A model generated the notes under the pieces. That model saw only the letters and a list, made by a program, of their open reading frames with translations, searched no databases and had not been told where the DNA came from. A stretch of DNA of 64,000 nucleotides from Agapanthus africanus. Its lineage: Eukaryota; Streptophyta; Magnoliopsida; Asparagales; Amaryllidaceae. A program made the translations under genes and the position numbers. Position 1 is the stretch's first letter. Each line of letters starts with the position of its first letter. Below are positions 32,805 to 43,714 of this stretch, piece after piece. Location: assembly GCA_030015575.1 (NCBI GenBank), contig CM057346.1, positions 559,370,315 through 559,434,314 of the forward strand, written 5' to 3'.

Positions 32805-34190
32805 CTTAGTTGTGGAGGGGCCATAAGTGGCCTACTAAGGATAGTGCCGAGCAGGGTAGCTGCTCAGTGCCTCCTGACGAGTGCTTTGATCCTTAGCGCG
32901 GGAGGGGCCATGGTTGGCCTACTAAGGACGATGCCGAGCAGGGTAGCTGCTCGATGCCTCTTGGCGATGGCTTTGATCCCTGGTTTGTTAGGGTAGGGAG
33001 CTACCAGTCAGGGATAACCGAGCAAGGGCGGGCTCGGTTGCCTCCTGGCGAGGGCTTTGATCCTTAGCGCGGGAGGGGCCGTGGTTGGCCTACTAAGGAT
33101 GTGCCGAGCAGGGTAGCTGCTCGGTGCCTCTTGGCGAGGGCTTTGATCCCTGGTTTGTTGGGGTAGAGAGCTACCAGCCAGAGATAACCGAGGAAATGCG
33201 GGTTCGGTTGCCTCTTGCGAGGGCTTTGATCCTTAACGCGGGAGGGGCCGTGGTTGGCCTACTAAGGATGGTGCTGAGCAGGGTAGCTGCTCGGTGCCTC
33301 TTGGCGAGGGCTTTGATCCCTGATTTGTTGGGATAGAGAGCTACCGGCCAGGGATAACCGACCAAGGGCGGGCTCGGTTGCCTCTTGCGGGGGCTTTGAT
33401 CCTTAAGGACGGGCCGGGCAGGGTTACTGCCCGGTGCCTCTTGGTGAGGGCTTTGATCCATGGTTTGGTAGGGAGCTACCAGCCAGGGATAACCGAACAA
33501 AAGCAAGTCCTGTTGCCTCTGTGAGGACTTTGATCCCTGGTTTGTTGGGGTAGAGAGCTACCAGCCAGGGATAACCGAATAAGGGCGGGTTTGGTTGCCT
33601 CTTACGAGGGCTTTTCATCCTTAGAGCGGGAGGGGCCGTGATTGGCCTACTAAGGATGGCCGAGCAGGGTTACTGCCCGGTGCCTCTTGGCGAGGGCTTT
33701 TTGTCCTTAAGGATGGCCGAGCAGGGTTGCTGCCCGGTGCCTTTTGGCGATGGCTTTGATCCCTGGCGTTGTGGGGTAGGGAAGCTACCAGCCAGGGATA
33801 GCCGAGTAGGGTAGCTACTCGGCTGCCTCTTGGTGAGGGCTTTGATCCCTGGTTTTGTGGGGTAGGGAATCTACCAGCCAGGGATAGCCGAGCATGGTAG
33901 CTGCTTTGCTGTCTCTTGGTGAGGGCTTTTCATCATTAGCGCGGGAGGGGCCGTGAGTGGCCTACTAAGGATGGTGCCGAGCATGGTAGCTGCTCGGTGC
34001 CTCCTGGCGAGGGCTTTGATCCCTGGTTTGTTGGGTAGGGAATCTACCAGCCAGGGATAGCCGAGCAGGATAGCTGCTCGGCTGCCTCTTGGTGAGGGCT
34101 TTTTATCCTTAGCGCGGGAGGGGCCGTGAGTGGCCTATTAAGGATGGTGCCGAGCAGGGTAGCTGCTCGGTGCCTCCTGGCGAGGGCTTA
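32805..34190. repeat. Tandem array in the Tat 3' untranslated region, unit about 170 bp
   Basis: Units contain gggaggggccgtggttggcctactaaggat, ccgagcagggtagctgctcgg, and gctaccagccagggataacc in order. The ggaggggcc start recurs near 32805, 32901, 33070, 33240, 33627, 33945 and 34118, with some units partial. Each unit holds a strong inverted repeat, ccgagca/tgctcgg. Open frames through it are repeat-encoded and not genes. Confidence 0.85.
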
Positions 34191-34322
34191 GGTCATAAAT
34201 ACAGAACTCTTCTTTTCGCAATGTTCTAACGTTCCCTTCTTTTTATTCGGATGAAAAGGACTTTTTAGAAAAATTTACATTGTCTTTGTGAAAGGAGAGG
34301 TGCACACTTGTGGGTAGTGATT

Positions 34323-35664
34323 TTATTGATACAGCTTGAGCTTCTCGGCGTTGTAAGGCCGCGAAAACCTGCGTCCGTCCGCGTCCTGCAAGCGGTAGGC
34401 TCCGCCAGGAAGTACCTCGGTTACGAGGAAAGGATCGTCCCATTTTGGGGAAAACTTGTGCAGCCTACCTTGATCGACGAACTCATTTCACCGTAGGACT
34501 AGATCCCTGGTCCTGAAGGAGCGACGCTTGACCCGCGCGTTGTAGTATCGGGCAGTTTGTTGCTGATATGCGGCAGCCCTGATCTGAGCCCGGTCTCGTT
34601 TCTCCAACAGGATGTCCAGGTTGGTCCGTAGTGCCGTGGTGTTTGCTTCGTCATCGAAGTGTACGACCCGATGACTGGATAGTCCGATCTCCGCTGGGAC
34701 CATTGCTTCGGTCCCGTAGCAGAGGCTGAAAGGGGTTTCCCCGGTAGGGGTCTTCTTTGACGTGCGCAGGGCCCATAGGACCCGGGGCAATTCCTCAACC
34801 CAACTGCCTTGGCGTCCCTCCAAGCAGGTACGAAGACCCCGGAGGACATCTCGGTTAGTGACTTCGGCCTGACCGTTGCATTGGGGATGTGCGACTGCGG
34901 CGAACTTCATGAGGATATGATATTCGTTGCAGAAATCCTTCACTTTTTCGTTTTTGAAGTTCGTCCCGTGGTCGGTGATGATGCACCTCGGGATACCGAA
35001 CCGGAGTATCAGGTTATTCTGCAGGAACTTGATTGTCGTGGCGGCGTCTGGCTTCCTGATGAGGACTGCCTCGATCCACTTCGTGAAGTAATCTACCGTG
35101 ACGAGAACATATTTGTGCCCGCCCGTGCCGGTAGGGAACTGGCATATCATGTCCAATCCCCATTGGGCGAATGGCCATGGGGAGGTCAGCGCGGTCATCT
35201 CGGTAGCCGGGAGGCGGGGTACGCTTCCGTAGAGTTGGCAGCTTTTGCATCTCCTGACGAGCTTCTGGGCGTCCTCGTGAATAGTTGACCAATAATACCT
35301 CTGGAGCAATGCCTTCTGGATTAAGGTTCGGGCCCCTTAGTATGCGCCGCCGACCCCTTCATGGATTTCACGGAGGACGTAGTCGGCTTCGTGGGGGTCG
35401 ACACACCGGAGCAGGGGCTGAGTGAAGGATTTCTTGTAAAGGTTCCCATTGCTCCAGACGAAGTGACGGGCTTTGGTCCGGAGACGGTGGGCTGCTCCCC
35501 GATCTCCTGGGAGCGCTCCATCCTTTAAAAATTCCACGAGGGGCTTCCTCCAGTCTTTATCGTCTTCCTGCGCTGTGTATGCATGAAGTAATATCGCCCC
35601 GTCTTCCACGCTGGGTCGTGGCAGAGTCTCGAAGAGGATAGATCGCTTATAGTTGGCCGAGTAA
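34323..35664 (-). pseudogene. Tat integrase, with stops
   Basis: This continues in the same frame as reverse transcriptase. The zinc-binding region reads HEGVGGAY then a stop; the second His of the HHCC finger looks replaced by Tyr, while RRCKSCQ supplies the Cys pair. The catalytic core keeps D (WGLDM), D (ITDHG) and E (GQAEV). The C-terminus has SPKWDDPFLV and ends RPYNAEKLKLYQ, stop TAA at 34323-34325, typical of the lineage. Stops occur near 35664, 35337 and 34488. The normal enzyme inserts element cDNA into host DNA. Confidence 0.9.
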
Positions 35665-37516
35665 GATTAAGCCAGCTTGCTCAGGGCATCAGCTTGGGCA
35701 TTGAGCTGCCTGGGTATCTGCTCTATCTGGACCTCGTCGAAGTTCCTCCGAAGTTTTCTTACCTCGGCCAGGTACTTTACCATTAGTGGTTCCCGAGCCT
35801 TGAAGTGGCCGGTCACTTGTCCAACGACTAGGGCTGGGTCACTGCGGATTCGAATTGTTTTTAGCCCCAGTCCGTAGGCCATGCGCAGTCTGGCCAGCAG
35901 GGCCTCGTATTCTGCCGCGTTGTTTGAGTCCCTGAATATGAGCTTAAGAGAATACTCCATTTCTGTTTCGTTCGAGCCCCGAATGATAAGGCCGACGCCA
36001 CAACCGTCCTCAGTTGAGGACCCGTCGACGTAGATGACCCACTCAGAGACCGAGTCGGGTTTCCCCACGATCGGGTGTTGATCCGCGGGGATCGGCGCGG
36101 GCTCCGGTTCGTTGCTGAGGATGGTGCACTCGACAATAAAGTCGACCAGGGCTTGCGCTTTGATGGCCTGCCTCGGGCGGTACTTTATGTCGAACTGGGA
36201 TAGCTCCCACCTCCACTTCTCTAAGCGGCCCGAGGATTCAGGTGAGGCGAGGATAGCCCCCAGCGGGCGCTCGGTGAGGACGAGGATAGTGTGCGCCTGG
36301 AAGTAGTGTCGTAGCTTTTTTGAGGCTACTATGAGGACCATGACGATCTTCTTTATGGCCGGATACCTCGTTTCTGCGTTTTTGAAGATGTGGCTCACAT
36401 AGTATACCGGCTTCTGCACTCCGTCGACCTTCCGGACGAGCACTGAGCCTGCCGCTTGGTCGGATACCGCCAGGTACAGCGATATCTCGTCTCCTTCAAC
36501 TGGTCGGGTGAGCAGCGGCGGCGCCGTTGCCAGGTGCCTCTTTAACTGGTCGAAGGCGGTCTGACACTCCTTCGACCACTCGAACCTCGGGATTTTCCTT
36601 AGAGCTTTGAAGAAAGGGATGCATTTTCCCCCAGACCTCGACATGAAGCGTCTTAGAGCGGCCACCCGCCCGGTTAGCCGCATGATCTCGACGTTGGTCT
36701 TGGGCGCGGTTATGTTGAGGATAGCGTCGATTTTTTCCGGGTTGGCCTCGATCCCACGGTGGGTGACCATGAAACCAAGGAACTTTACCCCGGTGACCCT
36801 GAATGCGCACTTGGCGGGGTTTAGCTTCATCTTGAACTTGCGGAGGACCTTGAAGGCTTCGCCCAGGTCCTTGGAGTGGTCGGTCGACGAGACCGATTTG
36901 ACGAGCATATCGTCGACGTAAACTTCCATGTTCCTGCCGATCTGTGGCTTGAACATGCGGTTGACCAACCGTTGGTACGTAGCTCCGGCATTCTTAAGGC
37001 CGAAGGGCATCACCTTGTAGCAATATACCCCCCGGTCCATTGTGAATGCGGTAAGATCTTAGTCTGCCGGACTCATACGGATCTGATTGTAGCCGGAGAA
37101 GGCGTCCATGAAGCTCAATAACTCGTGACCTGCCGAGCTGTCGACGAGCTGATCTATCCGAGGTAGGGGATAGTTGTCTTTGGGGCAGGCCTTGTTGAGG
37201 TCAGTAAAGTCGACGCACATGCGCCACTTCCCGCTTGATTTCTTGACCAGGACTATGTTTGCTAGCCACTCCGAATAGGGCACGTTCCGAATGAAGTTGG
37301 CGGCGAGGAGCCGATCTACCTCGTCCTCGACAGCCTTCTGTTTGACCGGGGCGAAGCTTCGCTTTTCTGCCTGACGGGTCGGGCCGTAGGATCAACCCCG
37401 AGTTTGTGAGATATAATTTTGGGGTCGATCCCAGGCATGTCAGCAGGCGCCCAGGCAAACACGTCGGAGTTGTTTATGAGGAAGTGGATCAAGTCATCTC
37501 GCTGAGTTCCTGTCAA
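35665..37516 (-). pseudogene. pol: Tat reverse transcriptase, RNase H and second RNase H
   Basis: The palm motif is VYVDDML, preceded by VMPFGLKNAGATYQRL. Upstream fingers show WRMCVDFTDLNKACPKD. A single in-frame TAA near 37058 separates the two halves, at a position where Gln is usual. The first RNase H begins near LYLAVSDQAAGSVLV. The second, archaeal-type RNase H reads YVDGSS, NNAAEYEALL and RIRSDP, giving the expected D, E and D. This dual RNase H arrangement is diagnostic of Tat elements. The segment 37316-37516 before RT is in a different frame. Confidence 0.92.
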
Positions 37517-37554
37517 AAGCGACCCGATCTGAACGACTTTTTCGTTGTCCCCTT

Positions 37555-38412
37555 CTACGAGGGGATCTCTGTCAGAGGCTCCACCGGGGTCCCTCGGACC
37601 TCTGTTTGCTCGTCTCGAGTGTCTAGAGAACCCCTGATGTCACCCTCACTTTCGACATCGTCGACCGGTCTCTTCGACGAAGATGTTGCGGTGAAGCAAA
37701 CCTTTGCAATTCGCTGGTCTCCATAGACCAGACCTATCCCGCCCTGGTCAAGAGGGAACTTCATCGCCAGGTGATAGGTCGATATCTGGGCCCGGAGGGA
37801 GTTCAACGTGGGGCGTCCGAGGAGAATGTTGTAGGTCGATGGGATTCTTGCCATGATGAATTCCACCGGCAGTGTCCGCGTATGGTTGGTTTCCCCGACG
37901 TTGAACCGTAGAGTGATTACCCCTTCCGCCGGGATGGAGTGGTTGGTGAATCCTGAGAGGACATGGGAGGTCGGCCTTAGGTCTTCCAAGGCTAGTCCCA
38001 TGCGCAGGAAGCAGTCGTGGAAGAGAATGTCTGCCGAGCTCCCCGAGTCGACCAGGATCCTATGCACCTCGTATCGATGGACTCAAGCCGTAATCACTAG
38101 GGGGTCGTTGTGGGGCAAGGATATGCCGTGAAGGTCCCCGTCGTCAAAAGTGATCGGCTCAGTCTCCCTTGACCTCTTCGTCGGTCGGCTATCTGTCCCC
38201 ACGGCTGACGCGGGGTAATGAGTCGCATATGTACCCGATGTACCCCCGGTCGTCATGACCATGACTTTCGCCGAGCCTTGGTTTCCTTGAGTGAGGTTCC
38301 TTACGCCCCCTGGTGGGGTTGTTTTTGAGCTGCCGTGGAGAGTCTCGCGTGCGCGATCCCGTCGAGGGAGGGGGTGCCGGTCGTGCATGTGAACATGCGA
38401 ACTGACCGCCAC
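37555..38412 (-). pseudogene. Tat protease region
   Basis: The aspartic protease motif is LVDSGSSADILF at the start of the open part (38067 downward), followed by LLGRPTLNSL, the usual downstream conserved segment. The frame extends upstream to 38412 with one in-frame TGA at 38083-38085. It is out of frame with reverse transcriptase, so at least two shifts separate them. In the intact element this enzyme cuts the gag-pol polyprotein. Confidence 0.88.
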
Positions 38413-38429
38413 CGCCTCGGGAGGGACAG

Positions 38430-38825
38430 GGGTGCGACGAGGATCGGGACGAAACTCTCTAGCGTAATACCTCGGAGCCGAACTTAGCAGTGCCCACCGG
38501 GTTTTTGAGTACGTCGGCTCGAGGAAATCGCGGTTGCCGAAAATGATGAGGCGGCGGTCGGCAGCACCTGCACGGACGGAGTCTTCTCTCCCCCTGTAGG
38601 GTCCTGGTCCCGAAGTGGGGGAGCGGCAACTTAGTGATCTTGCCCTGCCGTCTGGACGCGGACGAGCGCTTCCACGATGGACGCGAGTCGGTCTATCCGG
38701 CCGGCGAGGGCATTGATGGCATTCGGAGGAGGAGATTCGTCCGCGCCTCCGTTGAGGGGGAGGCGACGGCTGGAGCTTGGATCATCGTGATGGTCGCTCG
38801 CCATTAGGTTGAGATCTGAAGGCAA
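38430..38825 (-). pseudogene. gag: Tat gag remnant, core deleted
   Basis: Only the N-terminal leader (MASDHHDDPSSSRRL-type sequence) and a short piece before protease (FGNRDFLEPTYSK, YYAREFRPDP) remain within about 440 bases between the primer site and protease. No capsid core (W-Y aromatic motif) or zinc knuckle is visible. Full Tat gags are several times longer, so an internal deletion removed most of it. Confidence 0.75.
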
Positions 38826-38850
38826 ACTTTTGTTTTTGTGGAATCTCTCT

Positions 38851-38868
38851 TTCCCACAGACGGCGCCA
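38851..38868 (-). other. Primer-binding site of the Tat element
   Basis: The minus strand reads TGGCGCCGTCTGTGGGAA one to two bases after the 5' LTR. The first nine bases match the complement of the 3' end of plant tRNA-Asp (TGGCGCCGT), and this form of primer site is common in plant gypsy elements. Confidence 0.75.
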
Positions 38869-38870
38869 AC

Positions 38871-39678
38871 TGACGGAGCCTGAAATCTCCTTCAGATGTT
38901 GCCTTCCGTTGATCTGTTGATGGCGGCGATGGGTGGCTGAGATTTAATCTGGAGGCTGTCGCTCCTGAAGCGTGTGGATCTCAATGGGTTGAGGTTGTGG
39001 TTGCCGAGTTACCTACAAGGAAGTCCCGGGGTGGTTGTACCACCAAGGACCTTCCGACGATCAAGTTAGACTAGAGATCCGAGCAGAGTAACGGCTTAGT
39101 GGAGTCAAAATGGCTTACCTCGATCGTCTGGGAGAGGGGTTTATATAGCGGTGGCAGCAGGCGAGGCAGGCGCGGGAATCACGCCGGCCGTTACGCTCCC
39201 GACGTCACGCCCGCGTGATGAGCGGGACCTCCCATTAATGGCGAGACAGACTCGTTAATGGGGGATCGTGGTGGCGTGGAACGTGGGATGTGGCCGGCGG
39301 AGATCACGTGCATGACGAGATTCGCGGGATGGCGGTTACGCCTGCAAGCGGTGCTGTTGGTCGGTCGATGAGACCGAGGAAGATGACCTCGGCGGGAGGG
39401 CTCGCGGAGGAGCGGGGGAGCCGAGGTATCTTGGTTCTGCTCGAGCCCGGAGGCGAGCTGAGAGGGCCGAGGAGGCTCGGGCCTGTGATAGCTCGGAGAC
39501 GAGCTATGAGGTCGAGAAGGCCAATTGTGCTGGGGGCTCTGAGGTGAGCCAGCGTTTGCTTGTAGGACGGGCACATGAGTGGTCTGGTCGGCCACTGTAG
39601 GTCCTTTCTTGCATGCTCTGGGACACGTCATTTGCCACGTGTCCTGATCTGCGAGAATACCGCTATCGAGCATCATCA
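38871..39678 (-). mobile_element. 5' LTR of the Tat element
   Basis: The same length as the 3' LTR (808 bases), with about 36 substitutions and no net length change. I score about 30 of these as transitions, as expected for methylated DNA. A minus-strand TATATAAA is at 39140-39147. Confidence 0.95.
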
Positions 39679-39683
39679 AAAAT

Positions 39684-40800
39684 CGTCGCATAAAAAAGAT
39701 ACACACCTCTTAATGGGAGCGTTTTCTTTTTTCTTTTCCTCTTTTATAAAGATAATTTTGAGAAGGTTGATACGTGGAGAATAGAGAGAGGACACACCAA
39801 GGACTCTAATACCCAATGTGCAGTCAATTCAATATACACCACGTTGAGATAGATTTTTATCTGCAAGTGGGTTCCCTTCTGAACTCTCTCTCTCTCTCTC
39901 TCTTTCCAAGTCTATCAAAGGGATTTAACGGTCCAGATGAATGGAAAACAGTAGGTCCATCCTTCTTTGATTAACAGAGCATGTAAAAACAAGACCAGGG
40001 GATGCGATTCCTACCAAACTACTTAATATTTCTCATCTAAGAGGCAAAGTAATTCACTATTAAACTCTTAAAATTCTCTCAATGGAAGTGGACCCACATC
40101 TTTGGATTTCATCACTAGCATGACATAAACTAAACCCTAGCTTAGCTCGTAGTGGGTGAATAAAGAAAAATTCCCGAATAAAGAGAGAGAATGAATGAGA
40201 GGATGATGATCATTGATGCCCCTATTGGGCTCAATTCATTTCTTGTGAGAGTGCTTTGATTGGAACCATCATGTCAAATTGAGCTTTGATTGATCGATCA
40301 CTTTCTCATGCTTTTTTATTTACCTTATCACATATATAGCTCTTGGGATTTGAGACAAGTGTGCATATAATTATTGGGGGGTTTTGCATGCGTGTGTGAT
40401 ATGTGGGGCCAATGCTGGCGATGTTTGTCGTATGTGTGGGAGTGCCACGTGGACAAGCTGCCATCAAATTGGATTGGTGTGAAGTGCATGACCTATATAG
40501 ATGGTTGTATACATGCACTGCACTCACAAATTGCCAATTCAAGCATAAAAAGAATTTGAGTGGCTACCTTATTTTTCAATAATAGTCCAGATGGCTGTGA
40601 AAAAACAGGAGAAATTATTTGGAGAAAGCGGTGCGTCTACAGCGAATGGACAGTTCACTGACATTTTCGAACGGTTAAATATATGGAGCTTATAATGTAA
40701 CTTTTCCCCCCTTTTACGACTGACTCATGCGGCATAATGTTATATTAATAGATACGTCTAACCAAAGTAGGCAATAGCTACTTATCATGATAATCATATT
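39684..40800. other. Intergenic DNA, no gene recognised
   Basis: AT-rich unique-looking sequence with a short CT microsatellite near 39886-39904. No open frame above about 80 codons, no transposon end and no RNA gene could be identified. Confidence 0.5.
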
Positions 40801-41368
40801 TGTTATAAAATTGACCTGTATTCAACAGGTCTGTGCGTCAGTCGTCTGAGCCATAGTGCTTCAGACGTCTGTAGTGCATTTCGAAGGACCACAGAGAGCG
40901 ATTAGACGTCTGAGGGTTACTCTTCAGACGTCTGTTGACGCTCTGTGTTTTGGGCAGTCGTTTGGGCAGACGTCTGCATTGCTTTCTTCAGACGTCCGCT
41001 CACGTATTGGACCGAATTCTGGTGTATTTAGAAAGTTGGAGAATAATTTGAAGATTTATGAAGATTTGAAAAGACTATTTTGAAGATTTGATGAGATCTT
41101 AATTGGAAAATTATGTATTCTTGAAAGAATATGTTTAGGGTTTCTAAGCCTATAAATATAGATTGATTTGAGTATTTTGAAAAGAAGAAAAAGAAGAGTC
41201 GAAGAGAAGTTTTTATAGGATTATAGATTTTGTAATTCATATTGAAGTTTGAATAAAGAAGAAAAGTTGTAAGTATTTTTTGCGTTTGATTGTGTCTTTT
41301 TTTTTTAATTTCTTCTCAAGAATGTTGTGTTTGTTTTCTGAATTGTTTGAGACATAAAAATCCTAACA
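40801..41368 (+). mobile_element. 5' LTR of a Copia-type element
   Basis: The end is fixed by tcctaaca two bases before an initiator tRNA-Met primer site; the start TGTTATAAAATTG is inferred from the TG rule and is less sure. It contains a TATA-like box (cctataaatata at about 41150), a polyadenylation-type aataaag near 41251 and about six copies of (t)cagacgtctg between 40838 and 40995. The 3' LTR was not found. Confidence 0.65.
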
Positions 41369-41370
41369 AT

Positions 41371-41382
41371 TGGTATCAGAGC
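41371..41382 (+). other. Primer-binding site of the Copia element
   Basis: TGGTATCAGAGC, the standard plant site complementary to initiator tRNA-Met, lies two bases after the LTR end. It sets the orientation as plus and locates the start of the gag leader. Confidence 0.9.
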
Positions 41383-41431
41383 ATTGGTTGAAAGAAGAAC
41401 GACGAAAATAGAAACAAATCAAATCGCAACA

Positions 41432-41695
41432 AAGATGATGTGTTTGAATAGCACAAATTAGTCGATATGGAAGTCGATGATGGAGGACAAGTTGTACCTA
41501 AAAGATTTAGATACGCCTCTTTAAGAGATTAGTGCCCGAAGATGTTTGATGAAGATTGGGAAATGATGATCGAAATGAGAGGAGTCTTATTCGTGGATGG
41601 ATAGAAAATTCGGTGTTCTAACATGTATCGTCGGAGAGCACTGTAGAAACTTTATACAAGAGGTTGACAGATCTCTATATACGAGAGAAAGACGG
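41432..41695 (+). pseudogene. gag: Copia gag, 5' part, broken
   Basis: Translation gives pieces of a Copia gag across frames: SIWKSMMEDKLYLKDLDTPL, then WIENSVL-like and YKRLTDLYIRE in other frames. Several stops and at least two frameshifts are present. It stops abruptly at 41695, where an inserted LTR begins; its continuation is at about 56380-56950. Confidence 0.75.
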
Positions 41696-43714
41696 TGTAA
41701 CATTTTGAAAATTATAAATATTAATTTATAATTTAAATATAGATATTATGAGTTTTATAAAAATAATACCGAGTATGGATTTGGGTTTTATAGATTGACA
41801 TCCGTATGTATATTTATTTTTTAGAATTGGAAAATGTGAGATATTAAGAAATGATAAGTATTTTGTACTTGGGAAAGGAAATGGTATTTTTATGTTATTT
41901 GTAGTATTATGGTAGAGAGGGAGAGAGAGAGAGAACGTACTCTCTCGCCTATACCTACACCCTTTCTCATCCTCTCATAATTTCCCTTCCATTCTCTCTC
42001 CCTACTCACAAATATCTTTTCTACCTCCTCTCAAAAATATCCTAACTCCCAACTTTCAAACCCAAACCAAAACTCATCCTCCTTCAATCAAAAATCCAAG
42101 TTTCTTCATCTAAACCCATTAAGGCTTCAAGTGAAGTTACCGTAACTTCAAATATCTTCAAGTGGACATCTTTAGGGCTTGAATCTCCACTTTTCATCAC
42201 TTCAAGTGGTAAGAATCCCTCTCTTATTCAAGATCTACAAGTTTTGATATGTTTGGCAATGGAAAAATATAGTTTCTATATTAAAAATGGTATTTTTATG
42301 GGTTGAATTCCTTGTAGTTTAGTTTTGAAATGATTCATCAGTAATTGGAGTGAAGTGATATGGTTTACTTGGTGATTACTCCCTACTTGAGGAAGTAGAG
42401 GGTATTTTGATGTAAAAGAATAGATTTTTTAAGATTTTAGAATTTTCCAGTTTTTACAAATTCGTTTCAGTAAAGTCTTTCTTCAGACGTCTGCTCAATT
42501 GTGATTCAGACGTCTGCCTTGTATATATTTTCATGTTTTTCCTTCTTCAGACGTTTGTCCCCTAAAGTTTCAGACGTCTGTCGATGATATGCGAATCTTT
42601 GATTTGTTGATTTTCAGACGTCTGATGCTCATGTCAAAAGACGTCTGCTTTTGATATATATTTCTTGAGATTTGTTCTTTAGACGTCTGAGAGCCCTTCT
42701 TCAGACGTCTGCCTACTTTCTGTACGGTTGTGACGTCTGTGACCCGTTCTTCAGACGTTTGCTTAGTTTCTGTGCGACTGTGACCCTTTGGTCAGACGTC
42801 TACTTAGTATAGGTTCAGACGTCTGTCCTTCAGTATTTTTAACAGTTTTGCTATTTTGTTAATATTTTTGCCGTATTTCGTTTGTTTGAGTTTGTATTGG
42901 TCTTAATGGAGTTTCCTTGCATATTTATGATTACTTTGGTTATAGGGACCATCGTGGAGACTTCCAAGATGGCAAGGAAGGGAAAGAAGGTCATCGGCTT
43001 TGACTAGAGCGAGGCGCACTTCGATGAGTAGATTCATATCTATGGGGAAAATTAGGTGAATGGCGTATTGCACCCCCGAACTAACTCTAGGGAACACTTA
43101 GTAGAAAGCGTATATACGTAACCCGGATACGCAGGCTATTATGTAATTAGTTTATACTTTGTAAATTATGTAGTTAGCGTATAATTCATAACTAGTAGGC
43201 TGCACACACATGATTACTGTATGTGTCGTACGCGATTAGATGTCCGTACTAATATTGAGGGATGATTGTTGATATCATACGATAGAGATTCCATACTGGA
43301 TGTCATGAGGATAGATCATCGATTGAGGCTTATGATTATTTGACTCATGGAGTCTTGATATTTAATCCAGATTGGGAATTATTATGATTGATTGAGCTAT
43401 ACTCTTTCAAAAACCAACGATTCGTTTCCTACTTTTAAATGATAATGTCAAGAACGGCTACAAATTTCAAATGATATCTATCTCAAAAATACCGTAGCGT
43501 CCTTGTTTCCAAAACAACGTTTCGTTTTGTATTAAACTAAACTGTATAGCTTATATGTAAGTATCTATGTTTAACGCTTGTTCACGTTACGTTTATTATA
43601 CTTGTTATATGCCCACGTTTAGTTTATATTGTTAAGTTACGCTACGCTCATTATATTTGTTCGTAGACGGTTCGTATATTTAGTTTACGATACCACGATT
43701 GAAAAAATACATTT
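41696..43714 (+). mobile_element. Chromovirus-type LTR, left part (split by Tekay insertion)
   Basis: It begins TGTAAC directly inside the Copia gag; the right part ends GTTACA at 56367, a 6-base inverted match between ends. Together the two parts make about 4.1 kb with no coding, which suits a solo LTR. The expected 5-base target duplication is not seen (gacgg left, gtgat right). A run of twelve (t)cagacgtctg-like motifs is at 42473-42825. Confidence 0.6.
42473..42825. repeat. cagacgtctg palindrome cluster
   Basis: About twelve perfect or one-off copies of cagacgtctg occur at spacings of 15-40 bases. Its centre GACGTC is the C-box bound by plant bZIP proteins. The same motif is clustered in the Copia LTR at 40838-40995, which is otherwise unrelated. 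Confidence 0.85.

Larger units (their letters stand above)
30034..39678 (-). mobile_element. Complete-ended Tat-lineage Ty3/gypsy retrotransposon
   Basis: Two 808-base LTRs (30034-30841 and 38871-39678) face the same way and are flanked by the perfect 5-base target duplication AAAAT (30029-30033 and 39679-39683). The primer-binding site lies beside the right LTR and the polypurine tract beside the left, so the element is on the minus strand. Pol order is protease, reverse transcriptase, RNase H, second RNase H, integrase; the extra RNase H marks the Tat lineage. I count about 36 differences between the LTRs (about 95.5% identity). Most of gag is missing and pol carries stops and two frameshifts, so this copy cannot act on its own. 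It also carries an antisense ORF between pol and the 3' LTR. Confidence 0.95.

Noticed and set aside
32805..34190. Repeat array resembling a CRISPR array by its regular spacing
   Set aside because: Units are about 170 bases with no constant short repeat and unique spacers, in plant retrotransposon DNA with no cas gene.
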